Shown here piece after piece: positions 7,027 through 13,555 of a stretch of 16,575 bases of DNA. Within the stretch, counting starts at the first letter, position 1. Every line of letters starts with the position of its first letter. A model generated the notes under the pieces. The model saw nothing but the letters and a program-made list of their open reading frames with translations. It did no database searches and was not told where the DNA came from. The position numbers and the translations under genes are program-made. Source of the stretch: Mageeibacillus sp. UBA5439 (GTDB lineage Bacteria > Bacillota > Clostridia > Saccharofermentanales > DTU023). The DNA is taken from the NCBI GenBank assembly GCA_002427505.1, contig DIRJ01000051.1, positions 1 to 16,575 of the forward strand, in the 5' to 3' direction.

Positions 7027-7851
7027 CTAGCTTATCCGTTTTTGCACTTCTGCAAGCAATTTTTGCTTATCCTGAGGCAAGCTTCCTTTGATCTTGAGAA
7101 TATTTGTCGGATGAGTGGTATCAAACATTGTGGGGGTCATTGGGTCCAGATTCTCCAGCAGTGTTTTTACTTCGATCAGTCTTTCCCTGTTGCCGGCAGG
7201 TCTGAAGTCTCCGCTCCTGACCATTTGCTTCAGCTTCGTTCCGGGAAAAACTGTCAGGCTCATGGTGATGATCCGCCTGGTCCTGAACTGCATGATCATT
7301 TCCGCAGTAGCTGCTGCGTTCTCTGTTGATCTGCCCTGGCCTGCTATGCCATAGATAATAATGGTATTAAAAGACAAATCAGCTTCATTCAGTTTTTTCG
7401 CCTGCCTGACAGCATCAGCTGCTGTATGCCCCTTGTTCATCAGTTTTAGAATTTCGTCACTGCCCGTCTCAAAGCCGATGTAAAGATCCCGCAGTCCCTT
7501 GTTGTGCAGGGCCGAAAGCTCTTCTGTTGAATACTTGGAAATACTCCGGATGGAAGCATATGAAGCAACACAGGCACAATACGGCAGATATTGATGGATC
7601 AGACCAAGCAAGAGACTCATCTTGTCGAAACCGATTTGCAAGGGATCGGCACCGGTCAAAAAAACTCTTTCAGTATAAGTATCGCCATGTTTTAACTCTG
7701 CTTCAATATCAGACAGGGCTACCGGACTGAATTCTTCGCCAGCATACATGGAACAAAAGGCACAGGCATTATATGAACAGGCATTAGTTACCGGCAGGAG
7801 AAAGGTATGCACCTCATCCTGGGGATAATGTATGGTTTGGCTTTCACTCAT
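7027..7851 (-). CDS. Radical SAM protein of unknown substrate
   Basis: A radical SAM enzyme, about 274 aa from the ATG at 7851. The cluster-binding motif is TNACSYNACAFCSMY near residue 25, giving CX4CX2C rather than the textbook CX3CX2C. From memory this spacing is shared by a family of clostridial radical SAM proteins of unknown role with the same later blocks: VFLTGADPLQ, SYASIRSI, GLRDLYIGFETGSDEILKLMNKG, FPGTKL and KIKGSLPQDKQKLL. There is no methyltransferase, B12 or SPASM domain; the size allows only the core barrel. A GTG at 7860 adds three residues and has no better ribosome site. It begins about 50 nt after the feoB stop on the same strand and is probably the third gene of the feo operon, which may point to an iron-linked role. 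Confidence 0.82.
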   Translation of the reverse strand: MSESQTIHYPQDEVHTFLLPVTNACSYNACAFCSMYAGEEFSPVALSDIEAELKHGDTYTERVFLTGADPLQIGFDKMSLLLGLIHQYLPYCACVASYASIRSISKYSTEELSALHNKGLRDLYIGFETGSDEILKLMNKGHTAADAVRQAKKLNEADLSFNTIIIYGIAGQGRSTENAAATAEMIMQFRTRRIITMSLTVFPGTKLKQMVRSGDFRPAGNRERLIEVKTLLENLDPMTPTMFDTTHPTNILKIKGSLPQDKQKLLAEVQKRIS

Positions 7852-7900
7852 GATCTTCACTTAAAAACAGGCCTGCACCTGCCCTTCCTCTGCTCAAGTA

Positions 7901-10000
7901 CTATACTGCCCGTCTTTGGGCTTCTTTCTGTTTTGCCCGGTAGTTTAATACCAGCGGCAGCAATAAGAGCACAATAATTATTATTATTGACGCGATGGAA
8001 GATATTGTCCACAGCAAAGCAATACGGTAAGCGATGAAAGCTGCTAACCAGGCCGCCAGCAACTGGAAGATGATCATTAACCAGGTGTCCCGCCAATTGC
8101 CAAACTCGTTTCTTGCTGCTGTAACAGCAGCGACACAGGGCGTGTAGACCAGAACATACACTAAAAAAGCAATAGCGGATGGTGTTGTAAACATAGCCGC
8201 CAAAGTTGGTCCCAGTGTTTCTACTGTCGCGCCGCTCATCACTGCCAGAGTTGATATAACAGCTTCTTTAGCAGTGAAGCCGGAGATCAGAGCAGCAGGA
8301 ATACGCCAGTCTCTAAGACCCAGAGGCTTGAAAACAGGTGCTATGGCTGCCCCCAGCCAGGCCAGAAGGCTGTCGTCTGTGGATGTGACAAAATCCAGGC
8401 GCCGGTCGAAACTGCTCAGGAACCAGATAATAACCGTTACTGCCAGAATCACTGTGAATGCTCTGCGCAGGAAATCACTTATTTTTTCCCAGAGATTTCG
8501 CCCGACAGAGATAAAGGAAGGAAAACGGTAGGGTGGCAGTTCCATAATAAAAGGAGAAGCCTGACTGCTGTCAGGACGCTGACGCAGACTTAGCCCCAGC
8601 AAGACAGCCAGATAAATCCCCAGTAAATATAAAAGCACCATGGCCAGACCTGCATGATTCGGGAAGAATACGGAAGCTATCGCACCGTAAATCGGCACCT
8701 TGGCTGAACATGACATAAAGGGAATCAGGAAGATGGTTAAGCGGCGATCCCTTTTGCTGGGAAGGGTACGTGTAGCCATAATCGCCGGTACTGAGCAACC
8801 AAAGCCCATAATCAAGGGCACAATTGCTGCTCCGGAAATACCCAGGCGGCGCATCCAGCTGTCCATGACAAAAGCGACCCGGGCCATGTAGCCACTATCC
8901 TCAAGGATGCTGAGCATCAGATACAGGAGTGCTATCAGGGGCAGGAAAGAAAGCACCGAGCCAACACCTGCCAGGATGCCGTCCACAATCAGGGAGTGCA
9001 GGACATTATTCAAGCCGCTGGCGGCCAAAGCGCTGTCAATCTGAGCAGTCAGCCAGCTCATGCCATCTGTCAGCTGATCAGAGAGCCAGGTACCCGGCAA
9101 ACCAAAAGCTACCCAGAAAACCAGCGCCATTAAAAGTATGAAAACCGGAACCGCCGCAAAACGGTGGGTCAGAACACGGTCCAGCCTCTGGGTTAACAGA
9201 TCCTCGCCGGATCCTTTATGTATGCCGGCGGATACTGTTTCATCAATAAAACAATATCGCATGTTGGCCAGAGCTGCCAGATTATCAGTTTGCAGCTCAT
9301 CCTCCATCAGGACAATAATCTGCTCAATGGCTTCGAGTTCATTTTCCTTCAGATTCAAGCGTTTTTGAATTAAAGGGTCTCTTTCGGCAAGCTTTGTGGC
9401 AGCATAGCGAGAGGATAAACCTGCCTTTTCAGCGCGGTCTTCAGTGAGTGACATTATGGCATGAATTGCTCTATGGGCAGGCCCTGAACAAAGGTCAAGT
9501 TTTGCAGGTTTCTGCCCCGTTTTCGCTACACGGACAGTTTCATCGATTAACTCACGAATTCCTTCATTTCTGGAGGCAGAGATAGGCACCAGAGGAACGC
9601 CAAGATATTTACAGAGTTCTTCAACATGAACGTGACTGCCGTGCTGGCGTATTTCATCCATCATATTGAGCGCTATTACCATAGGAATATTCATTTCAAT
9701 TAATTGAATACTGAGATAAAGAGATCGCTCTATTTGAGTGGTATCAATGACATTCAGGATTACATCCGGCTTCTCATCAATCAGGAAGTCACGTGTGACA
9801 ACCTCTTCGGATGAATAAGGAGAAAGGGAGTATATACCGGGCAGATCGACAACAGTAAAATCAGAATGACCTCGCAGCGTTGCTTCCTTTTTACTGACTG
9901 TTACTCCCGGAAAGTTGCCAACCTTTTGATTGCTGCCGGTCATTTGATTAAAGACAGTGGTCTTGCCACTGTTCTGGTTACCGATTAAAGCAACTATCAC
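7901..10000 (-). CDS. feoB: Ferrous iron transport protein B
   Basis: The inner-membrane ferrous iron permease with an N-terminal G-protein domain, 699 aa. The GTPase motifs are complete: G1 GNQNSGKTT (7-15), G2 PGVTV (31-35), G3 DLPG (52-55), G4 NMMD (112-115), G5 SASRNEG (141-147). The GDI-like helical part spans about 170-275. The membrane part begins near 281. Both Gate regions are visible, GFGCSVPAIMATR (399-411) and MSCSAKVPIYG (429-439), with their conserved cysteines at 402 and 431. The start is GTG at 10000, sharing four bases (GTGA) with the feoA stop, so translation is coupled. After the usual last helix (about 640-664) there is an extra hydrophobic segment with SIIIIIVLLLLPLVLNY and a basic tail, encoded by an ATT-rich stretch near 7973-7989. 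Confidence 0.96.
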   Translation of the reverse strand: MIVALIGNQNSGKTTVFNQMTGSNQKVGNFPGVTVSKKEATLRGHSDFTVVDLPGIYSLSPYSSEEVVTRDFLIDEKPDVILNVIDTTQIERSLYLSIQLIEMNIPMVIALNMMDEIRQHGSHVHVEELCKYLGVPLVPISASRNEGIRELIDETVRVAKTGQKPAKLDLCSGPAHRAIHAIMSLTEDRAEKAGLSSRYAATKLAERDPLIQKRLNLKENELEAIEQIIVLMEDELQTDNLAALANMRYCFIDETVSAGIHKGSGEDLLTQRLDRVLTHRFAAVPVFILLMALVFWVAFGLPGTWLSDQLTDGMSWLTAQIDSALAASGLNNVLHSLIVDGILAGVGSVLSFLPLIALLYLMLSILEDSGYMARVAFVMDSWMRRLGISGAAIVPLIMGFGCSVPAIMATRTLPSKRDRRLTIFLIPFMSCSAKVPIYGAIASVFFPNHAGLAMVLLYLLGIYLAVLLGLSLRQRPDSSQASPFIMELPPYRFPSFISVGRNLWEKISDFLRRAFTVILAVTVIIWFLSSFDRRLDFVTSTDDSLLAWLGAAIAPVFKPLGLRDWRIPAALISGFTAKEAVISTLAVMSGATVETLGPTLAAMFTTPSAIAFLVYVLVYTPCVAAVTAARNEFGNWRDTWLMIIFQLLAAWLAAFIAYRIALLWTISSIASIIIIIVLLLLPLVLNYRAKQKEAQRRAV

Positions 10001-10350
10001 AGGGCACCTCTTTTTCCGGCACGTCTGCCACGTCTGCCACGCCTGCCACGTCCGGCTTTATGGCAGTCTTTCTGCTGGAAATTGTGACTGCAGCTATTGC
10101 AATCACCACAAAAGCTTCTTGCCATCTGCAGGCGGTCAACATCTATAAATTCCGCATCCGCTTTACGCAGACTCAGCACATATGAGCGTATTCTAATACA
10201 AAGGGGATCTCCGCTGGGAGCCGGTGTCCCCATAATCAGACGTGTTCCCGGAGTCAGCCCCATATCAAGTAAGCGGCGGCGCAGTGCACCTTCGCCTCTT
10301 ACTTCGATAATCTCTGCCTGCTGTCCGGGCTTTAATTCTGCAAGTGTCAT
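9997..10350 (-). CDS. feoA: FeoA-domain protein with Cys-rich, Arg/Gly-repeat tail
   Basis: FeoA is a small SH3-like cytoplasmic partner of FeoB. Residues 1-76 match it: LAELKPGQQAEIIEV, then LRRRLLDMGLTPGTRL, then a C-terminal strand with LSLRKADAEFIDV. The ORF continues to 117 aa, about 40 longer than a plain FeoA. The extra part holds four cysteines as CX2CX2CX8C (C81, C84, C87, C96), followed by RGRRGRRGRR (101-110). The tail is in frame and runs to a stop that overlaps the feoB start, so it is not a sequencing artefact of the end. It could bind a metal or an Fe-S cluster, much as the four cysteines of enterobacterial FeoC do, but no homology to FeoC is claimed. It is the first gene of the feo operon. 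Confidence 0.92.
   Translation of the reverse strand: MTLAELKPGQQAEIIEVRGEGALRRRLLDMGLTPGTRLIMGTPAPSGDPLCIRIRSYVLSLRKADAEFIDVDRLQMARSFCGDCNSCSHNFQQKDCHKAGRGRRGRRGRRAGKRGAL
10020..10052 (-). repeat. Short 9-bp tandem repeat in the feoA tail
   Basis: The plus strand shows CACGTCTGC twice, then CACGCCTGC and a partial CACGTCC. Read on the minus strand, each 9-bp unit encodes Gly-Arg-Arg, so copy number changes would keep the frame. It is too short and lacks spacers, so it is not a CRISPR. Confidence 0.8.
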
Positions 10351-10394
10351 AGTCCCTCCCTGTTGTGAGTTAGATGAAGGTAACTCCAGAAGTA

Positions 10395-10422
10395 ATTATA
10401 ACACCTGCTGACTTAAGGTCAA
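10395..10422 (-). promoter_or_regulatory. Promoter of feoA-feoB-radical SAM operon
   Basis: On the minus strand TTGACC (10417-10422) and a perfect TATAAT (10395-10400) are separated by 16 nt, with an extended -10 TG one base upstream (TGTTATAAT). Transcription would begin near 10388, about 38 nt before the feoA ATG. The -35 and spacer contain TTGAC-CTTAA-GTCAG, a 13-bp near-palindrome with one mismatch that resembles the half-sites in the divergent promoter. No clear Fur-type box was recognised. Confidence 0.8.
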
Positions 10423-10523
10423 CACTTTCCCCTGCCGGCTAAGCCCAAGTTAATTTATTGGAACATTTGTATCTTTTAAGTCAGATCAGGAACTTTTTTG
10501 ACTTTCACCAGATAAACACGCCG

Positions 10524-10580
10524 GTTATTGACATATGTCAGATTCTGCGTATACTGGTGTTAACGACATATGTCAATAAC
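10524..10580. promoter_or_regulatory. Twin palindromic operator over the DUF5320/ORP operon promoter
   Basis: GACATATGTC occurs twice (10530-10539 and 10565-10574), centres 35 bp apart. Including flanks, GTTATTGACATATGTC (10524-10539) is the exact reverse complement of 10565-10580, giving a perfect 16-bp inverted repeat with a 25-nt gap. Site 1 covers the -35 hexamer and site 2 lies just after the expected start point. Since site 1 is upstream of the transcript, this is not an RNA hairpin and is best read as DNA for a dimeric or tetrameric regulator. Confidence 0.75.
10528..10555 (+). promoter_or_regulatory. Promoter of the DUF5320-DUF134-ORP/ATPase operon
   Basis: TTGACA (10528-10533) and TATACT (10550-10555) are separated by 16 nt, about 45 nt before the first ATG, so transcription should start near 10562. 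The -35 lies inside the first GACATATGTC palindrome. Confidence 0.82.
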
Positions 10581-10600
10581 TTGTGGAAAGGAGAAAGATT

Positions 10601-10912
10601 ATGCCAAGAAGAGATGGAACGGGACCAATGGGTGCCGGAGCAATGACAGGCAGAGGATTAGGTCCTTGCAATGACGATAATTACGGGACTGCCTCCTACC
10701 GCCGCGGAAGAGGCAGAGCTGCTTATGGATGCGGAATGGGGCGTGGCGCAGGCTACGGCCGCGGTTTTGGCTACAGGAATGCTTGCGGCAGAGGATTCTA
10801 TATGGATCAGGAACCCGCACAATCCCGCAAGGAATTCCTGCAAGAACGCAAAAATTATCTGCAAAGCAGGCTTGAAGTCATTGATGATGAATTAGACAAT
10901 CTGGAGGAATGA
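10601..10912 (+). CDS. DUF5320 family Gly/Arg-rich small protein
   Basis: The product is 103 aa. It opens MPRRDGTGPMGAGAMTGRGL with a Cys three residues on (Cys23), the signature of the small DUF5320 proteins found next to NifX/ORP and ferredoxin-ATPase genes in anaerobes. Residues 35-65 are Gly/Arg/Tyr-rich with cysteines in YGCGMGRG and RNACGRGF. Residues 72-103 (RKEFLQERKNYLQSRLEVID and following) form a charged helix, probably a short coiled coil. The function is unknown. AAAGGAG lies 7-8 nt before the ATG at 10601, which rules out the upstream GTG at 10583. It is the first gene of the operon, and a terminator-like hairpin follows, so it may be made in excess over the downstream genes. 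Confidence 0.85.
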   Translation: MPRRDGTGPMGAGAMTGRGLGPCNDDNYGTASYRRGRGRAAYGCGMGRGAGYGRGFGYRNACGRGFYMDQEPAQSRKEFLQERKNYLQSRLEVIDDELDNLEE

Positions 10913-10916
10913 TCAG

Positions 10917-10948
10917 GATTTCGCGGAGGACGCTCTGCGAATCTTTTT
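10917..10948 (+). terminator. Terminator-like hairpin between DUF5320 and DUF134 genes
   Basis: TTCGCGGAG (10920-10928) pairs with CTCTGCGAA (10933-10941), a 9-bp stem with one G-U, around a GACG tetraloop, and is followed at once by TCTTTTT. It begins 8 nt after the DUF5320 stop and ends just before the DUF134 ribosome site AAGGAG. It probably acts as a partial terminator or as a processing/stability element that sets the ratio between the first gene and the rest. Confidence 0.7.
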
Positions 10949-10964
10949 CACTTAAGGAGAAAAT

Positions 10965-11384
10965 ATGCCAAGACCGATGAAAAGAAGAAGAGTATGCAGT
11001 CTGCCGGACAATGTAAGCTTTGGGCCACTTGGCAAGCCCGGTGACCAGGAAGAGGTCAGAATGACCGTTGATGAATATGAAACTATCAGACTGATCGATC
11101 TTGAAGCCTTCACTCAGGAAGCAGCTGCCGAGCAGATGAATGTCGGCCGTACCACTGTTCAGGCCATTTACGCTGACGCCAGAAAAAAACTGGCAGATGC
11201 TTTGGTAAATGGTAAGTTACTGACCATTGATGGCGGCAAATACCAGCTGTGCGACTATTCTGAAGATTTCTGTGGTCCGGCATGTCGCAGGCGCAGCGGA
11301 CCGGGACATGGGTGTGGACATGGTCGCGGGCAGGGGCAGGGCCGGGGTCAGGGTCCACGACATGAACAAGAAGAACAGCACTGA
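10965..11384 (+). CDS. DUF134 (UPF0251) predicted DNA-binding protein
   Basis: The 139-aa product opens MPRPMKRRRVCSLPDNVSFG, the standard start of the DUF134/UPF0251 family. Residues 32-75 contain MTVDEYETIRLIDLEAFTQE followed by AAAEQMNVGRTTVQAIYADA, a sigma-70-region-4-like helix-turn-helix. Residues 96-139 form a tail with C96, C103, C107 and C117 and a His/Gly/Arg-rich stretch, GHGCGHGRGQGQGRGQG. The tail looks suited to metal or redox sensing. The family is habitually found beside NifX/ORP and ferredoxin-ATPase genes, as here. I infer it is the local regulator and may bind the GACATATGTC sites upstream of its own operon. AAGGAG precedes the ATG by 7 nt. Confidence 0.88.
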   Translation: MPRPMKRRRVCSLPDNVSFGPLGKPGDQEEVRMTVDEYETIRLIDLEAFTQEAAAEQMNVGRTTVQAIYADARKKLADALVNGKLLTIDGGKYQLCDYSEDFCGPACRRRSGPGHGCGHGRGQGQGRGQGPRHEQEEQH

Positions 11385-11436
11385 ATTAATATAGCGTATA
11401 ATTGGAAAAGAATAATCAGATTGGAGAAGAATTTTA

Positions 11437-11796
11437 ATGAAAATAGCAATACCGGTAGATAAAAAATCCAGGGACTCGAATGTTTGTGTCTCTTTTGGCA
11501 GAGCTCCTTATTTCCTTTTGTATGACAGTGAAAGCGAACAAGGGCAGTTTCTGCTTAATACTGCTGCTGAGAGCGCAGGCGGTGCAGGCATCAAGGCTGC
11601 CCAAATAGTGGTTGACAGCGGTGCCCAGGTCCTTTTGACCCCCAGATGCGGCAAAAATGCTGCAGATGTAATTATCGCAGCAGAAATTCCCATCTATAAA
11701 ACAATAGACAAGACCGTCACTGAGAATATCACAGCTTTTTTAGCAGGCAAACTCGATACTCTCGATGAAATCCACGCAGGCTTTCATGGGGAATAA
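11437..11796 (+). CDS. NifX/NafY/ORP-like iron-molybdenum cluster-binding protein (copy 1)
   Basis: The product is 119 aa, the full size of single-domain dinitrogenase iron-molybdenum cofactor biosynthesis proteins (the NifX, NafY, NifB C-terminal, MTH1175 and 'orange protein' ORP group). Landmarks are MKIAIPVDKKSRDSNVCVSF, FGRAPYFLLYD, AAQIVVDSGAQVLLTPRCGKNAADVI and IPIYKTIDKTVTENI. There are two cysteines (C17 and C70). No nif structural genes are present, so an ORP-like role rather than nitrogenase assembly is likely. GGAGAAG lies 7 nt before the ATG. A TATAAT at 11397-11402 may be a weak internal promoter. It is 6 nt from the next gene, which has only a weak ribosome site and is probably translated by coupling. 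Confidence 0.87.
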   Translation: MKIAIPVDKKSRDSNVCVSFGRAPYFLLYDSESEQGQFLLNTAAESAGGAGIKAAQIVVDSGAQVLLTPRCGKNAADVIIAAEIPIYKTIDKTVTENITAFLAGKLDTLDEIHAGFHGE

Positions 11797-11802
11797 TAGC
11801 AA

Positions 11803-12666
11803 ATGAAAATTGCGATTCTCAGCGGAAAAGGCGGCACAGGCAAGACACTTCTGGCAGTAAATCTGGCTGCCGCTGCGAAAGTTGCCGGCTATGTTGATTG
11901 TGACGTGGAAGAACCCAATGGGCATCTCTTCTTTAAGCCTGATCATCTGAAGGAGGAAGCAGTCACTGTAAAGATCCCGCAAGTTGACGACAAGTTATGC
12001 GATGGCTGTCGTCTCTGCGTCGATTTTTGCCGTTACAATGCTCTGGCTTATTCCCATAAGCTAATCATTTTTGACGATATCTGCCATTCCTGCGGCGGCT
12101 GTGTTTTACTCTGTCCGCAAAAGGCCCTGACCGAACAGGATCAGGCAATCGGGAAAATCAAAATAGGTAAATCAGAGGATGTCGATGTCATCAGCGGTAT
12201 CATGAATAGCGGTGAAGCCTCAGGTGTTCCGATCATTGATCGGCTACAGGAACACATCGCCAGCATGGACAAAGAAGGCCGGGATGTTTTCATCGACTGT
12301 CCTCCCGGAAGTTCCTGCATTGTTATGGATAGCATTAAAAATGCCGACTACTGCATTCTGGTTGCTGAACCCTGTCTCTTTGGTGTTCACAATCTGGAGA
12401 TGGTCCATGAGCTGGTAGAGCTCTTCAACAAAGATTATGGCGTGATCCTCAACAAATGTCAGGAGAACGAGAATCTTGCCGAAGAATACTGCCAGGCCAG
12501 GAAGGTTAACATTCTCGGACGTATTCCCTTTGATCCTGAACTTGGTCTGATCAACTCCAATGGCAAAATTGCAGTCAGAGAAAGTGCCAAGTATCATGAC
12601 TTATTTTCCGGCCTGCTCAGCGCCGTTTTAAAGGAGGCCAAAGTTGAAACAACTTCTAATCCTTAG
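11803..12666 (+). CDS. MinD/Mrp-type ATPase with inserted ferredoxin domain (copy 1)
   Basis: A 287-aa ParA/MinD-family P-loop ATPase with two [4Fe-4S] motifs inserted after the first strands, the COG1149 type. The deviant Walker A is SGKGGTGKT (7-15) with the signature Lys9. Cluster motif 1 is CX2CX2CX3C at C66, C69, C72, C76; motif 2 is C94, C97, C100, C104. The Walker B/switch II part is VFIDCPPGSSC (162-172). Later blocks are ILVAEPCLFGVHNLEMV and LGRIPFDPEL. In Desulfovibrio, ATPases of this type interact with ORP. The likely role is nucleotide-driven handling of a metal or Fe-S cluster, or positioning of the ORP complex. It overlaps the following paralogue by 23 nt. Confidence 0.92.
   Translation: MKIAILSGKGGTGKTLLAVNLAAAAKVAGYVDCDVEEPNGHLFFKPDHLKEEAVTVKIPQVDDKLCDGCRLCVDFCRYNALAYSHKLIIFDDICHSCGGCVLLCPQKALTEQDQAIGKIKIGKSEDVDVISGIMNSGEASGVPIIDRLQEHIASMDKEGRDVFIDCPPGSSCIVMDSIKNADYCILVAEPCLFGVHNLEMVHELVELFNKDYGVILNKCQENENLAEEYCQARKVNILGRIPFDPELGLINSNGKIAVRESAKYHDLFSGLLSAVLKEAKVETTSNP
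12631..12637 (+). promoter_or_regulatory. Ribosome binding site fixing the TTG start of ATPase copy 2
   Basis: AAGGAGG lies 6 nt before the TTG at 12644, inside the end of the upstream ATPase gene. It supports the non-ATG start. Confidence 0.85.
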
Positions 12667-13513
12667 TGGAAAAGGCGGGACAGGCAAGACGACAATCACC
12701 AGCGCCTTTATCAGGCTGGCCGCAGCCAAAGCCTATGCCGACTGTGATGTCGACGCTCCCAACCTGCATCTGATCAGCGACTGGGATCAGGAGCCGGAAA
12801 GAAATGATTATTTCGGCATGGATAAGGCCTGGATCAACTCCGATCTTTGTAGTGAATGCGATCTCTGCCGGCAGCACTGTCGTTTCGATGCGATTACCTT
12901 TACTGAAACGTATGCTGTAGATCCCTTCGCCTGCGAAGGCTGTGCTGTCTGCGAATATGTATGTCCGGAAAATGCCATTGAAATGCAAGCCGCACCGGCA
13001 GGTGAGAAAATGCTGTATCGTTCTGCTGATACTGTTTTCTCCACTGCCCGTCTGAAAATGGGCAGCGGCAACTCAGGACTGCTGGTCAGCGAAGTCAAGA
13101 ATGCGATGAAAACATCAGCAGCTGCTGATCTGAAGCTGGCTATAATCGACGGCTCGCCGGGAATAGGCTGCCCTGTTATCGCCTCACTGACCGGAGTGGA
13201 CATGGTACTGCTGGTAGCAGAGCCATCTGTATCCGGCCTCAGTGACCTGAAGCGTGTGCTGCAAACTGCAGCCGGATTCGGAATAAAGGCAGCCGTCTGC
13301 ATTAACAAGTTTGACAGCAATCCGGAGCAAACGGCAAATATTGAGGAATACTGCAGGATGCATAATCTGGATCTTGTAGGAAAAATCCCCTTTGACGAGT
13401 ATGCAGTCAAGGCCATCAACAGTGGAAAAAGCATCGTTGATATTGATTGCAGTTCGGGGAGAGCCGTGCAGCCACTTTTTAACAGGACCATGCGTCTGCT
13501 TTATGGCGACTGA
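12644..13513 (+). CDS. MinD/Mrp-type ATPase with inserted ferredoxin domain (copy 2)
   Basis: A 289-aa paralogue of the preceding gene with the same plan: Walker A SGKGGTGKTT (8-17), cluster motif 1 at C69, C72, C75, C79, cluster motif 2 at C97, C100, C103, C107, and LAIIDGSPGIGCP as the Walker B/switch II segment (about 165-177). Later come VLLVAEPSVSGLSDLKRV and LVGKIPFDEYA. All ligand cysteines and both P-loop lysines are kept, so both copies should be active. ParA-family proteins work as dimers, so a heterodimer of the two copies is plausible. It starts at TTG 12644 (see ribosome site), within the end of copy 1, so the two are translationally coupled. Tandem pairs of this type accompany ORP in Desulfovibrio. 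Confidence 0.92.
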   Translation: MKQLLILSGKGGTGKTTITSAFIRLAAAKAYADCDVDAPNLHLISDWDQEPERNDYFGMDKAWINSDLCSECDLCRQHCRFDAITFTETYAVDPFACEGCAVCEYVCPENAIEMQAAPAGEKMLYRSADTVFSTARLKMGSGNSGLLVSEVKNAMKTSAAADLKLAIIDGSPGIGCPVIASLTGVDMVLLVAEPSVSGLSDLKRVLQTAAGFGIKAAVCINKFDSNPEQTANIEEYCRMHNLDLVGKIPFDEYAVKAINSGKSIVDIDCSSGRAVQPLFNRTMRLLYGD

Positions 13514-13555
13514 CCTTATACTCAGCTGATGAAGGCAGAAGCTGTGCCTTTATCT

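Noticed and set aside
6970..7329. Plus-strand 119-codon frame past the end of the radical SAM gene
   Set aside because: Most of it is antisense to the radical SAM coding sequence, and it has no supporting start signals.
7861..7900. CAGG/CCTG hairpin with T5 between feoB and the radical SAM gene considered as a terminator
   Set aside because: The stem is only 4-5 bp, so read-through from feoB into the radical SAM gene is more likely.
10020..10052. Short direct repeats considered as a CRISPR remnant
   Set aside because: The 9-bp units are contiguous with no spacers and encode Gly-Arg-Arg in the feoA tail.
10458..10646. Plus-strand 62-codon frame running into the DUF5320 gene
   Set aside because: It spans the divergent promoter and operator, lacks a ribosome site and overlaps DUF5320 in another frame.
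12808..13491. Minus-strand open frame of 227 codons opposite ATPase copy 2
   Set aside because: It is a shadow of a gene whose two cluster motifs and P-loop are intact. Its own translation is Ser/Ala-rich without family features.
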